Origin: Closterium sp. NIES-65
Taxonomy: Eukaryota > Streptophyta > Zygnematophyceae > Desmidiales > Closteriaceae
NCBI GenBank assembly: GCA_948144175.1
Contig: CANXME010000106.1
Location: forward strand, 3,658,001 to 3,722,000
Length of the DNA: 64,000 nt
Reading direction: 5' to 3'
The position numbers were made by a program, and so were the translations under genes. Position 1 is the first letter of the stretch. Every line of letters starts with the position of its first letter. Shown here piece after piece: positions 31,585 to 43,561 of the stretch. The notes beneath the pieces are model-generated. The model ran no database searches and was not told the DNA's origin. It saw nothing but the letters and a program-made list of their open reading frames with translations.

Positions 31585-31827
31585 GATGCTCAGTCTTGTG
31601 CCTACTTGGCCTCAATTGCTCACTTCTTGACCTTGCTTGTACTATGATCTTTCTATACCTGCACTTGCTTGTTTACCATTATATATGATCTTGCATTTGA
31701 ACTGGCCTTGTGGCCTTGCACTTGTGCTCGTACTGTGTGGTGATGTTGTGATCCACCCTGAGCTTGCTTTGCTTTGATTGACTGGTCTTGTGACCTCTTA
31801 TTATCCCCCACTTTGCCTATGGGTGTG
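31585..31827 (+). pseudogene. 3' end of copia RNase H plus 3' UTR (Cop-D)
   Basis: Plus-strand QSCAYLAS-like end of RNase H (LVPTWPQLLTS in another frame) ending at TGA near 31628. Then the usual 3' UTR (GTGATCCACCCTGAGC, CCCCCACTTTGCC) and a purine tract before the LTR at 31828. Probably the same element as 28449-29553. Confidence 0.75.
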
Positions 31828-31873
31828 TGTCAAACTCATATGCTATGGTCTATTTAGGCTGTAGTGGGGTAGA
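31828..31873 (+). repeat. Cop-D 3' LTR, first part (split by Cop-F)
   Basis: TGTCAAACTCATATGC to GGCTGTAGTGGG, then GTAGA (31869-31873). The remaining 79 bp of this LTR are at 46956-47034, on the other side of Cop-F. Confidence 0.92.
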
Positions 31874-32000
31874 TGAGAAACTTAGAACGAGAATGGGTTG
31901 ACTAAGTGAAAGTTGGGTACAAATACAAACCCTAGAAAGCTGTACCCCATATGTGCTACCCCACTATAGCCTACAACAGCTATGTCATATAAATCTATCC
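31874..32000 (-). repeat. 3' LTR of Cop-F (127 bp)
   Basis: Matches 46824-46950 except for one internal base and the last few bases (AATCTATCC against AATATGATA on the plus strand). Confidence 0.93.
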
Positions 32001-32209
32001 ACCCCCATAGGCAAAGTGGGGGAGAACAAGGGGTCACAAGACCAGTCAAGTAAAGCAAAGCAAAGCTCAGGGTGGATCACAAAGTCACCACACATTCCGA
32101 GCACAAGTTCAAGGCCAGACGGCCAGTTCACATGCAAGAGCACACATATATATATAAGAGGCTAAACAAGCAAGAGCAGGACTATATATATGTGATAGTA
32201 CAAGAAAGG
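32001..32209 (-). other. polypurine tract and 3' UTR of Cop-F
   Basis: ACCCCCATAGGCAAAGTGGG next to the LTR, then the conserved CTCAGGGTGGATCACAAAGT segment and TATATA runs. Confidence 0.78.
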
Positions 32210-35200
32210 TCAAGAAGTGAACGAGTGAGGTAAGACAGGCACAAGACCAAGCTGAGTACAAAAGCGCAGATGATCACAATGCGCAAGAGCCTTAGTGAAG
32301 ATATCAGCAGTGTTGGCCTCAGAGGCCACGTACGCAAGTCACAACTGACCACGCTGCTGCAGCTCACGAGCAAGAAAGTAGCGGAGAGCAATGTGCTTCC
32401 TACTGTCCTCCAGGCACAGCTCTCGGCACAAGGCCAGCATGGCCTTGTTGTCTACGTACAGCACTGGAGGAGAACGAGGCGGCTCTCCGAGGTTAGTCAG
32501 CAGGTAGGTGAGCCAGCGTAGCTCCTGAGCAGCCATCGCTCCGGCGTAGATCTCAGCCTCACAACTGGAGCCGAGAACAGAAGACGAGCGAGTAGCCCGC
32601 CACGAAACAGAGCCGGAACCAAGACTGAAGGTGTAACCCTGTGACGACCGCTGTGTAGCCTGGTCGTCAACCCAAGAAGCGTCCGTGTGCCCAGTGAGGA
32701 CCATTGGACGTCGCCCTCCAAGCACTAGCCCTATGCCAGACGTTCTGCACAAGTAGCGCAACACCCTCTTCGCTGCAGCCATGTGCTCCAGTCTGTGTCT
32801 CCGAGGAGCAATATAGCGTGTAAGAATGCTAAGAGGGTATGCAAGTTCAGGTCGTGTGCAGGTCATCAGATACATGAGGCAGCCAACAAGCTCTGGGTAC
32901 GGGCCACTCGACTCTACGGACTCATCCGAAGGAAGAGTTACGAGTGAGTGGCGAGTAGGTAGAGGAGTGGCCAGAGGCGAGGAGTATGTGAAGCCGAAGC
33001 GCTGAAGGACCTGCTGCACCATGTGTGACTGAGTCAGGGTAATGGTGCGGCGTGCTCTGTCCCGGGTGATCTGCAAGCCAAGGTAGCTGCGCAGTTCACC
33101 CAGGTCTGTGCACGTGTGTCTCTTCTGCAGCTCGGACTTCACGTAGGCGAGTCCAGCAGTGTCCGCTGTGGCAAAGACCAAGTCGTCGACGTACACGAGG
33201 ATGTAGAATGGCGGCAAAGAGGTGTCGGTGCGTAGAAACAGCAACGGGTCGGCAGTAGAGGGAGCAAACCCAAGAGCCGTAAGTGTTGTCCTCATTGTGT
33301 CATGCCACTCACGCGGTGCCTGGCAGAGACCATAGACTGGCCATCGGAGGCTCCACTAGGTGCCAGGAGGAAAAGTCCCAGTGAAGCCAGGTGGACGTCG
33401 TAGCCAGATCTCCTCGTGCAAGAAAGTAGTGCTGAAGTCAAGGGAGTGAAGCTCGTAGTCACGCTGAGCAGCTATGTGCAGCAACACCCAAAGAGTGGTC
33501 ATCTTCGGGGTGGGAGAGAAGGTCTGAAAGTAGTCAACTCCCTGCCGCTGACTGAAGCCACGAGCCACGTACCGCGCCTTGAAGACAAGTGGAGAACCTG
33601 GCGGCCGCTTCACCCTTCAAATCCACATGCTACTAATGATGTTCGCCCCAAGTGGGGGAACCGCGTTAACGTAGGTGCCTCTGGACTTCCAGGAAGCCAT
33701 CTCTGCATCCATAGCTGCCTGCCACTAAGAGGAGTAGGGACCCTCTACGGCCTCCGCGTAAGAGCGCGGAGTCGGGATGTCAAGTGCATCCGGGTCTACC
33801 TCGGGGGTAAGGAGTACGGACACGAGATGAGGTGAAGCAGCAGCCGGACACTGGAACTCCTTCTGCCTGTCCTCAAGTACGTCCGTGCCAAGAGCACACT
33901 CACCCTCGACGGACGGAGGACAGACACACCCTGACTCAACAACAAGACTAGCAGCTTAGTCTAGACGACAGCGAGCAGCAAAGTCGACGAGCTCAGCAAC
34001 AAGCGTAGACGCAGCAGTGGACTCAGGAGACGTGGGACAGTAGGACTGGCAGCACGAAGAGATTCCGACTCAGGGTCGGCAAGTGCAGGAAGAGAGGACT
34101 TAGGAGGAGAAGGCAAAGGGGCACGCAAAGGAGCAGTGGACGGACGCAGCGACATCCGGTGCGTTCCAGGGACAGGAGGAGGACGCTGACGCGAACCGCG
34201 ACCACTAGCGCGAGCAGCACGAACAGGCAACGCAGGACGAGACACAAGCTCACGACGCTCAGCAAGACCTCCCGTAGGACAAGTGAACGGAGAAGGAGCA
34301 GGCAGTGGGGAGGCCGGCGGTAGCTGTGACTGGGACTGGACACGCGCTGGACATTCTAAGGGAGGAGGAAGACCAAGAACCTACTGAAGGAGCGGAACGA
34401 AGTACGGCCGAGGCCACGCGGCGACTCCAGGCACAGCAGGGACAGCACCAGCACCCTCAGCGGCAGCACCAGCGCCAACAGCACCTCCAGCTGCTGTTTC
34501 ACCAGCAACACCAGCAGACACCGCAGCAGGACCGCCGGCAGGACTGACAGCAGTAAACTCAGCGCCAACACCCTCGGCAGCTCTAGCTCCAGTCGTACCC
34601 ACACTACAGCAGCTCCAGCACCCCCCGGACTAGAACCTCTGGGACCGGCAGTACCAGCACCCTCAGCAGCCGAAGAAGCTCCAGCAGTACGCCTCCAGCG
34701 CCAGGCGAACCACTCGCGCAGCTCCTGTGGAGAGAGCGGCTCCCGCCGAGATGAAGCACCCGGAGAACCTCCAGGCTCAGCACCGCCAGACACCACACGA
34801 GCAGGCCTAGCGGCCTCCGGCTCCACACCTCCAGGCTCAGCAGCTCCAGACGTGGCACCCCCAATCGCAGCACCCCCAGGCTCAACACCCCAAGTCTCAG
34901 CACCCCCTGGCTCAGCACCCCCAGGCTCAGCACCCCTAGGCTTAGCACCCCGAGTCGCAGCACCCCCAGGCTCAGCACCCCCGCGTGCAGCACCTCCAGA
35001 GTCAGCACCCCCAGGCGCAGCACCTGAAGCCTGACCAGAGTCACCAGCAACCTCGACCGGCTCGACTGCATCTACCTGGGACACACTTGAACGGGCAGGA
35101 CCTTGAGGGGGGAGGGGGTCTACCGGGGGGGAACCAGGCACAAGGAAGAGCGGAGGCGGGGGGAGGGAAGGAGTGCGTTAGGGGAAGAGACAGTCGTAGG

Positions 35201-36085
35201 GGACCGACTCGTCAAACTTGACGTCATGGGAGGACAGAACACGACGAGAGGAGGGGTGGTAGAACTGCCACCCTGGTGCGTCAGGGGGGAAGCCAAGGAA
35301 GACATTAGGAGCAGCATTAGGGGACAGCTTGTCCGCAGACAAGTCGCGGACAAACGCCCAAGTTCCCCAGATACGGAACGTAGACGCATCGCCTACCTTC
35401 CCCGTCCATTGCAAAGCTGGGGAGGTCTCCGGCATGGAAACCCTAGGGTGAAGGTTGATCTGATGCGCCACGTACCGAACCGCAAACGGCCACAAAAAAA
35501 TGGGGGGCAGCCGCATCCATCATTGTCGTACGAGCGACGTCCATGACCATGCCAATGCGGCGCTCAACAATCCCATTTTGCTGTGGAGAGTCCGGAAGCG
35601 TAAAGGTCTAGCGGATGCCTCGCGCACGACAGTAGGCTCGCAGAAGGCTAGAGGAGAACTCTCCGCCTCGGTCAGAGTGCAGACAGAGAACAGGAAAGTC
35701 CGAGCCAAAGCTCCTCCTCAGCTGGAGACGAGCTGCGCGGATCCAGTCGATCAACACCTCAGTGACATCACCCTTGCTGCGCAAGGGGAAGACTGTGGTG
35801 TAACGCGAGTAGTCGTCAACCACCAGCAGGAAGTAGCGCTCGTGACCCTGTCCACGGACGCCGGCCGGGCCCCACACGTCCATGTGAAGCGTCTGCAGCG
35901 GGGCCTCTGTCGCGGGAAACTGAGAGGAGTGCGGGGCAGCCCGGAGCCGCCCCTCGACACGGGGACGTAGGAAGGACCAGGCCCCGGAGGAAGGGGGGGG
36001 AGGGAGCGGGGAAGACCAGAGACAAGGACACGGGAAGCCATGCCTCGGAGATGAGGCAGGGAGGGGTGACCAAGGCGGTGGTGCC
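32210..36085 (-). pseudogene. copia integrase, linker, RT and RNase H (Cop-F)
   Basis: Integrase comes first in reading direction (about 36080-35150). It has a truncated HHCC region, MDVWGPAGVRGQGHERYFLLVVDDYSRY, LHSDRGGEFSSSLL, and the C-terminal part to VFLGFPPDAPGW. The linker (about 35150-33860) contains the 15-bp repeat. RT (about 33750-32900) has RYVARGFSQRQGVDYF, a shortened LDFSTTF-HEEIWLRRPPG segment (about six residues lost) and YVDD at about 33184-33195. RNase H ends at 32210. TGA at 32339-32341 replaces an Arg (CGA elsewhere). Several frameshifts; dead copy. Confidence 0.9.
34790..35035 (-). repeat. 15-bp tandem repeat in the Cop-F linker
   Basis: CAGCACCCCCAGGCT-like units (plus strand) coding for Gly-Gly-Ala-Glu-Pro repeats on the minus strand. 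Confidence 0.88.
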
Positions 36086-37595
36086 TAGAGCAACTGCTCT
36101 AGGTACTGGTGATGTAGCAGACGCATTGGCACCTAGAGAAGCAGCCTCAGTGGCACCTAGAGCAGCAGCCTCACCAGTACCTAGAGCAGCAGTCTCAATG
36201 CCCGGGTCGGGCGGGAAACACCAGTAACAGTCGCCCTCATCACTAATAGTCACAGCATACATTGCAGCAAGTATAGCATCAAAGTCAAGATCATAGATAG
36301 CTACTCCCGCCCTAGACAGCTCTCCCCAGCGGGGGATCTCAGTAGCATCGGGGAACTGCTGACGTCAAGCGTCCGTCAGGCGGCCAAAGCAGCGGTGGGT
36401 GGAGTGGGCACCCCCACACTGCTCACCCGCGCGGTCGCCGGTGCGAAGGACGTAGGTGCACGGACCAAAACCCCCACCACGCTAACGCTGCGCGTACCAC
36501 TCACGAGGCTGCTGAGGGGGGGGGGATGTCCCGAGACCGCTTCTGCTGCTGCTGCTGGCGCTGACCACCACCGGAGCCGCTCCACTACGAAGCGCCACCC
36601 CGACCAGCTCCACCTCCTCCACCACCGCCTCCTCCACCTACGCCACCACCGCCGCCTCCGCTCCCACCGCCACCGCCTTCGCCGCCTCCGTCTCCGCTGC
36701 TGCCACCGACAGCTCCACCCCCGCCACCACTCCCACCGCCACCCCCACTCCCTCCGCTGCCTCCACCACCAGCTCCACCACCCCCGCTAGCTCCACCCGC
36801 GCCCTTGCCCTCCTTGCCCTTGCTAGAGCAGCGTCTCCCGCTAGGGGCAGACGCCGCACCGACCGACTCAAGACCAACTAGGTCGGCTGCAGCAGTAGAG
36901 GTGACAGAGGGCAAAAGGGGGGAAGGGGAACACCCCTCAAAGATGGGGGTGCGAGGGTCACCACGAGAGGCTCCTACAGCGACTATGCTCTTCTCCGCTG
37001 CTAGGAGGGCCTTCTCTAGGAGGTCAACAATGAGAGTGGTGGGACAGACTTAAAGGAAGTGGTCCCTGACCACACGAAGGGAGTCATGGAGGCGGATGAC
37101 TATGTAATAGAGAGTGATATACATGGGGGGGGGGTTCTTGGCGCAGAACTCAGCAGGAAGCGCAGCGCCGTAGCGAGTGTCACTAGTGCGGAGGTGCGTA
37201 ATGAGGTCAGCGACTGAGGGAAAGGCAGCAAGGTCAGGGAAGAGGTACGGTAGCATGAGGCGGCTCAGTGCAGCAGTGGCAGGGGAAGAGTAGCGTGCAA
37301 CTACAGCGTCGTGCAAGGTCTGAGCACTCTTGTATTGGCTAAAGTGCGCGCGCTCAGTGGTAGGTAGGTGGCAAAGCACAGCAAGACGCGCAGCAACATC
37401 GCGCATGGCCCACTGAGAGCGAACAGTGGCATGAGCATCAGCAGTAGGGGCAGGAGAGGCGCAAGAGGTGAGGTCAAAAAGAGATAGACCGTTTGCCCTA
37501 TCGCACTGTAAGAACAGCTGGAGGTCATCGACCCAGACCTCAAAGTCAATGGCTCGACCCTCAGCATCAAAAGCGAGGACACTAGGGGTAGCCAT
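36086..37595 (-). pseudogene. copia gag with protease deleted (Cop-F)
   Basis: The ATG at 37595 opens MATPSVLAFDAEGRAIDFEVW and runs through the capsid-like domain. The poly-C tract keeps the in-frame length of 10. The Gly-rich tract (about 36830-36590), the Cys/His box (about 36490-36400) and MYAVTISDEGDCYWCFPPDPGIE follow. Near 36085-36100 the sequence jumps from the Ala/Leu-rich segment after it directly to the end of the HHCC region (LVTPPC). About 0.7 kb with the DSGAS protease domain is missing. The copy therefore has no protease. Confidence 0.87.
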
Positions 37596-37619
37596 GACAA
37601 CAGTAGACTAGCAGTGCAA

Positions 37620-38456
37620 GCAGTAGGGAAAGGGCAGTGTAGTGACAGAGATGCTGTGCTCACCGGACAAGGCTGCTCGGGAGGCTCTGCGGTAGGGCGG
37701 CTCGGCGGCTCGGCTGCTCGGCGGCTCGGCTGCTAGGCGACTGGGCAGCTCGGCTGCTGGGCGGCTTGGCAGCTCGGCGGCTCGGCTGTCGGGCGGCTGG
37801 GCGGTTCGGGTGTCGGGCGTATGGGCGGCTCGGCTGCAGTGCGGCGCAGCTGCAGGGCGGCTCGGCGGCTCGGCTGCTTTGCTGCCAGGTGGCTCGGTCG
37901 TGCTGCTGCAGGGCGGTGTGGCGGTCAGCGGCTCGGGTGGGTGAGGCGGCTCGGGCGGCAAGTGGCGTTGCAGTAGTTGAAGGCGGCGGGGCCGCAACTG
38001 AGGGCAGCGGGGCCGCAAGTGAGGGCGGCGGGCCGCAGGTGAGGGCGGGGACGGGCCGCAACTAAAGGTGGCGGGGCCGCAGGTGAGGGCGGTGGAGCCG
38101 TAAGTGAGGGCGGCGGGGCCGCTGGTGAGGGCGGCGACGGGGCCGCAGCTGAGGGCGGCGTCGGGGTCGCAGGTGAGGGCGGCGACGGGCCGCAGGCGAG
38201 GGTGGTGACGGGGCCGCAGCTGAGGGCGGCGAGGAGGCCGCAAGTGAGGGCGGCGACGGGCCGTAGGTGAGGGCCGCGGGTGGGCCGCATGTGAGGGCGG
38301 CGACGGGGCCGCAGCTGAGGGCGGCGTCGGGGCTGCAGGTGAGGGCGGCGATGGGCCGCAGGTGAGGGCGGCGACGGGGCCGCAGCTGAGGGCGGCGTCG
38401 GGGCCGCAGGTGAGGGCGGCGACGGGCCGCATGTGAGGGCGGCAATGGGGCCGCAG
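37620..38456 (-). repeat. GC-rich leader of Cop-F, gag-proximal part
   Basis: Next to gag are GGCGGCTCGGC-type units (about 37690-37970). They are followed by GGCGGCGACGGGGCCGCAGNTGAG-type units of about 27-30 bp to 38456. The tract is cut by the 267-bp insertion and resumes at 38729. Confidence 0.9.
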
Positions 38457-38723
38457 TGTCGAGAGCTGAACGAATGAGAGAACGAGTAGATTAAAGTAGG
38501 GCCTAGGCTTAGTAGCCTAGGCCCAAGTAGGATGTCGAGCGGGTTTTACCTAGGGTGAGTATCGAGTGAGTTGGAAGAGAAATTGGAGAATAATGGTTTC
38601 ACTATAGGGTTCGAAGTACATATAGCATAGGAACCAAATAAGGTGCACCACCAACAACAGTTTAAAAAACTACACTAACTACAACTACAAGCAGTTATAA
38701 AACATGACAAATATATTTCGACA
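38457..38723 (-). repeat. 267-bp solo-LTR-like insertion, family unknown
   Basis: AT-rich block inside the GC repeat. It begins TGTCGA and ends TCGACA, and is flanked by the exact 5-bp duplication CGCAG (38452-38456 and 38724-38728). No coding capacity. In minus orientation it has TATATGT and an LTR-like end (TTCGTTCAGCTCTCGACA). It contains an inverted repeat of GCCTAGGCT-type sequence near 38500-38525. It does not resemble the copia or gypsy LTRs in this window. Strand is a guess. Confidence 0.75.
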
Positions 38724-38728
38724 CGCAG

Positions 38729-39023
38729 CTCAGGGCGGTGACGAGGCCGCAAGTGAGGGTGGCGATGGGCCGCAGATGAGGGCCGCGACGGGGCCACAGT
38801 TGAGGGCGACAACGGGGCCGCAGGTGAGGGCAGCGGGGGCGCAACAGAGGGCGGCGGGGCCGCAACAGAGGGCGGCGGGGCCGCAAGTGAGGGCGGGGGG
38901 GCTGCAAGGGAGGGCGGCGACGGGCCGCAGGTGAGGGCGGCAACGGGCCGCAGGTGAGGGCGGCGACGGGGCCGCAACTGAGGGCGGCGACAGGCCGCAA
39001 GGGAGGGCGGCGGGGCCGCAAGT
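38729..39023 (-). repeat. GC-rich leader of Cop-F, middle part
   Basis: GGGCCGCAANTGAGGGCGGCG-type units up to the Cop-G insertion. The last five bases CAAGT (39019-39023) are Cop-G's left target duplication. Confidence 0.88.
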
Positions 39024-39155
39024 TGTGAGAATAAGCGAACAGGAATGAATGAACTAGAAGTGAAATGAGTACAAGTAGTAAACCCTAGAATTGTGTACCC
39101 CCTATAGGCTAACCCACTGTAGCCTACACAAGCATAACATATATAATGTTTGACA
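39024..39155 (-). repeat. 3' LTR of Cop-G (132 bp)
   Basis: Plus-strand ends TGTGAGAATAAG and GTTTGACA. It has ATATATAATG where the 5' LTR has ATATATTATG. Confidence 0.96.
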
Positions 39156-39361
39156 CACCCCCATAGGCAAAGTGGGGGAGAACAAGGGGTCACAAGACCA
39201 GTCAAGCAAAGCAAAGCAAGCTCAGGGTGGATCACAAAGTCACCACACAGTCCGAGCACAAGAGCAGGGCCAGAGGCCAGTTCACATGCAGGAGTACAGA
39301 CATATATATAAAACTAGACAAGCAAGAGCAGGTATATATATATATCACAGTACAAGTAAAG
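39156..39361 (-). other. polypurine tract and 3' UTR of Cop-G
   Basis: In element orientation the tract is TATGGGGGTG before the LTR. Upstream are the conserved GTGATCCACCCTGAGC and TATATATATA segments. Confidence 0.82.
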
Positions 39362-42300
39362 TCAAGAGGAGAGCAAGTGAGGCAAGACAGGCACAAGACC
39401 CAGCTGGGTGCAAAAGCGCTGATGGTCACAAGGCGCGAGTGCCTTGGTGAACACATCAGCAGTGTTGGCCTCAGAGGCCACGTACGCAAGTCGCAACTGA
39501 CCACGCTGCTGCAGCTCACGGGCAAGGAAGTAGCGGAGAGCAATGTGTTTCGTTCTGTGCTCCAAGCGCTGCTCTCGACACAAGGCCAGCATGGCCTTGT
39601 TGTCTACGTACAGCACTGGAGGAGAACGAGGCGGCTCTCCAAGGTCAGTCAGCAGGTAGGTGAGCCAGCGAAGCTCCTGTGCAGCCATGGCCCCGGCGTA
39701 GATCTCAGCCTCACAACTGGAGCCGAGAACCGAAGACCAGCGAGTAGACCGCCACGAGACAGAGCTGGAACCAAGGCTGAAGGTGTAACCCTGTGACGAC
39801 CGCTGCGTAGCCTGGTCGTCAGCCCAAGAAGCGTCCGCGTGGCCTGTAAGGACCACTGGACTCCGCCCTCCAAGCACTAGCCCCATGCCCGACATACTGC
39901 ACAGGTAGCGCAATACCCTCTTCGCTGCAGCCATCTGCTCTGGTCGGTGTCTCCCAGGAGCAACATAGCGTGCAAGGATGCTCAGAGGGTATGCAAGGTC
40001 AGGTCGTGTGCAGGTCATCAGGTACATGAGGCAGCCAACAAGCTCTGCATACGGACCACTCGACTCTATGGACTCATCCGAAGGCAGAGCTGAGAGTGAG
40101 TGGCGAGTAGGCAGAGAAGTGGCCTGAGGCGAGGAGTACGTGAAGCCGAAGCGCTGAAGGACCTGCTGCACCATGTGTGACTGAGTCAAGGTAATGGTGC
40201 GGCGTGCTCTGTCCCGAGTGATCTGCAAGCCAAGGTAGCTGCGCAGTTCACCCAGGTCTGTGCACGTGTGTCTCTTCAGCAGCTCGGACTTCACGTAGGC
40301 GAGTCCAGCAGTGTCCGCTGTGGCAAAGACCAAGTCGTCGACGTACACGAGGATGTAGAACGGCGGCAGGGAAGTGTCAGTGCGAAGAAACATCGACGGG
40401 TCAGCAGTAGAAGGAGCAAACCCAAGAGCCGCAAGCGTAGTCCTCAGTGTGTCGTGCCACTCACGCGATGCCTGGCGGGGACCGGAGACTGGCCGTCGGA
40501 GGCTCCAGTGGGTGCCAGGAGGGAAAGTCCCAGTGAAGCCAGGCGGACGGCGCAGCCAGATCTCCTCGTGCAGGCTACCCTGCAGGAACGCAGTGCTGAA
40601 GTCGACAGAGTGAAGCTCGTAGTCGCGCTGAGCGGCTATGTGCAGCAGCACCCGAAGAGTGGTCATCTTCGGGGTGGGAGAGAAGGTCTGAAAGTAGTCA
40701 ACTCCCTGCCGCTGATTGAAGCCACGAGCGACGTACCGCGCCTTGAAGACAGGTGGAGAGCCCGGCGGCCGCTTCACCCTGAAGATCCACATGCCACTGA
40801 CGATGTTCGCCCCAAGAGGGGGAACCACGTCAACGTAGGTGCCTGTGGACTTCCAGGAAGCCATCTCTGCATCCATAGCTGCCTGCCACTGAGAGGAGTA
40901 GGGACCCTCTACGGCCTCCGCGTAAGAACGCGGAGTCGGGATGTCTAGTGCATCCGGGTCTCCCTCAGGGGCAAGCAGTACAGACGCGAGATGAGGTGAA
41001 GCAGCCGCTAGACACTGTAACTCCTCCTGCCTGTCCTCTAGGACGTCCGTGCCAAGAGCACACTCACCCCCAACGGTCGGAGGACAGACAGACGAGGACT
41101 CAACAACAAGACTAGCAGCGTAGTCGAGACGACAGCGAGCAGCAAAGTCGACGAGCTCAGCGACTAGAGCAGACGCAGCAGTGGACTCAAAAGAGGGGTC
41201 AGTGACGACAGTAGCAAGCAGACGCGTGACAGTAGGACTGGCAGCACGAAGAGAGTCCGACTCAGGGTCGGCAAGCGCAGGAAGAGAAGACTCAGGAGGA
41301 GAAGGCAAAGGGGCACGCAGAGGAGCAGTAGACGGACGCAAAGACATCCGGTGCGTGCCAGGGACAGGAGGAGGACGCTGACGCGAACTGCGACCACTAG
41401 CGCGAGCAGCACGAACAGGCGACGCGGGACGAGACGCAGGCTCACGACGCTCAGCAAGACCTCCAGTAGGACCAGTGTAAGGAGAGGGAGCAGGCAGTGG
41501 AGAGGAAGGCTCCAGCAGGGACTGCGACTGGACAGGCGGTGGACCCTCTACTAAAGGAGAAAGACCAAGAACCTGCTGCAGGAGCGGAACGAAGTATGGC
41601 CGAGGCCGCGCGGCAGCTCCAGACGCAGCAGGGACAGCACCAGCACCCTCAGCGACAGCACCAGCGCCACCAACACCTCCAGTGGCAGGACCAACAGCAG
41701 TAGTCTCAGCACCAACACCCTCAGCAGCTCCAGCTCCAGGAGGACCCGCAGGCCCAGCAGCTCCGTGACCGGCAGCACCAGCACCCTCGACGGTCGAAGA
41801 AGCTCCAGCACCAGCTCCATCAGCACCCCCAGACTCAGCAGCACGCCTCCAGCGGCAAGCGAACCACTCGCGCAGCTCCTGTGGAGAGAGGGGCTCCCGG
41901 CGAGGCGCAGTAGCAGGAGAAACCCCAGGCTCAGCAGCTCCACACGCAGCACCCCCAGGCTCAGCAGCTCCCAGCTCAGTACCCCCAGGCTCAGCAGCTC
42001 CCGACCCAGCACCCCCAGACCCAGCACCTCCAGGCACAGCACCCCCCGGCTCAGCACCCTCAGGCTCCGCACCCTCCGTAGTAGCACCCCCAGGCCCAGC
42101 ACCCCCAGGCTCAGCACCCCCGCGCACAGCACCCCCAGAGTCAGCACCCCCACGCTCAGCACCCGCAGCAGCACCAGAGTCACCAGTAACCTCGACCGGG
42201 TCAACGGCGTCTACCTGGGACACACCTGAGGGGGCAGGAACCTGAGGGGGGAGGGGGTCTACCGGGGGGGGAACCGGCACAAGGAAGTCCGGGGGAGGGG

Positions 42301-43561
42301 GGAGGGAAGGGGTGCGGTAGGGGAAGAGGCGGCAGAAGGGGACTGACTCGTCGAACGTGACGTCCTGGGAGGACTGAACACGACGAGAGGAGGGGTGGTA
42401 AAAATGCCACCCTGGGGCGTCAGGGGGGAAGCCAAGGAAGACACAGGGAGCAGCACGAGGGGACAGCTTGTCTGCGGACAAGTCGCGGACAAACGCCCGA
42501 GATCCCCAGACACGGAACGCCGACGCATCGCCAACCTTCCCCGTCCACAGCAAGGCTGGGGACATCGCAGGCCTAGAGACCCGGGGGTTAAGGTTGAGCT
42601 AATGCGCCGCGTACCTCACCGCAAACGGCCACAGAAAATGGGGGGCAGCCGCATGCATCATGGACGTACGAGCGACATCCATGACCATGCCAATGCGGCG
42701 CTCAGCAATCCCATTTTGCTGTGGTGAGTCCGGAAGCGTGAAGGTCTGGCGGATCCCCCGTGCACGACAGTAGTCTCGCAGAAGGCGAGAGGAGAACTCT
42801 CCGCCTTTGTCCGAGTGCAGACGCAGAACAGGAAAGTCCGAGCCGAAGCTCTTCCTGAGCTGGAGACGAGCCTCGCGGATCCAGTCGATCAGCACCTCAG
42901 TGACCGCACCCTTGCTGCGCAAGGGGAGGACTGTGGTGTAACGCGAGTAGTCGTCAACCACCAACAGGAAGTAGCGCTCGTGACCCTGCCCACGGACGGG
43001 GGCTGGGCCCCACACATCCATGTGAAGCGTCTGCAGGGGAGCCTCTGTCGGGGGGAAGTGGGAGGAGTGAGGAGTAGCCCGGAGGCGACCCTCGACACAG
43101 GGGACACAGGAAGGTCCTGGCCCGGAGGGGAGAGGAGGGAGAGACTGGGGAAGACCAGAGACAAGGACACGGGAGGCCATGCTCCGAAGCCGGGGCAAGG
43201 AGGGGTGGCCAAGACGGTGGTGCCACAGGAGAGTCTCGTGAGACAGGAGGCGACAGGAACAGGGGGCAGACTCAGGACCTGACCGGGACGCAGCAGCAAG
43301 CACCTGACCTGACGCAGTTACCTGACCGGACGCAGGGTCAGGAGGAGACGAAGTGGTCAGGGTGTAGAGACTCGCCCCGGCCGACGCGAGAAGGTGGCCA
43401 GGTGTCGGCCTGTGCGTGCGTCCGTGCAGTGGGTCACCCGCTGACTCGCAGGAGTGAACTGGTGAACCCCCGCATCCTGCAGGGCTGCACCACTCACCAA
43501 GTTCGTAGAGAACGAGGGAAGGTACAGACCAGACAGGGTGCCCGAAGGGGCAGCCGGACAC
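39362..43561 (-). pseudogene. copia pol: integrase, linker, RT, RNase H (Cop-G)
   Basis: One frame, split only by TAG at 42599-42601 (CAG Gln in other copies). It starts by overlapping gag, because a 1-nt deletion near 43370 shifts gag out of frame with pol. Order: HHCC (HETLLWHHRLGHPSL, CVPCVEG) about 43250-43090; core with HMDVWGPAPV, LHSDKGGEFSS and QQNGIAERRIG about 43030-42690; integrase C-terminus; repeat linker (about 42240-41560); RT (about 40900-40200; YVDD at 40334-40345); RNase H (ADASWADDQATQRSS, CEAEIYAGAM, YVDNKAML) to TGA 39362. The downstream part is 1067 codons without a stop. A parent with CAG and the extra base would encode a full polyprotein of about 1955 residues. Confidence 0.93.
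41935..42175 (-). repeat. 15-bp tandem repeat in the Cop-G linker
   Basis: CAGCACCCCCAGGCT-like units coding for Gly-Gly-Ala-Glu-Pro and Ala-Ala-Glu-Pro-Gly repeats. Confidence 0.88.
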
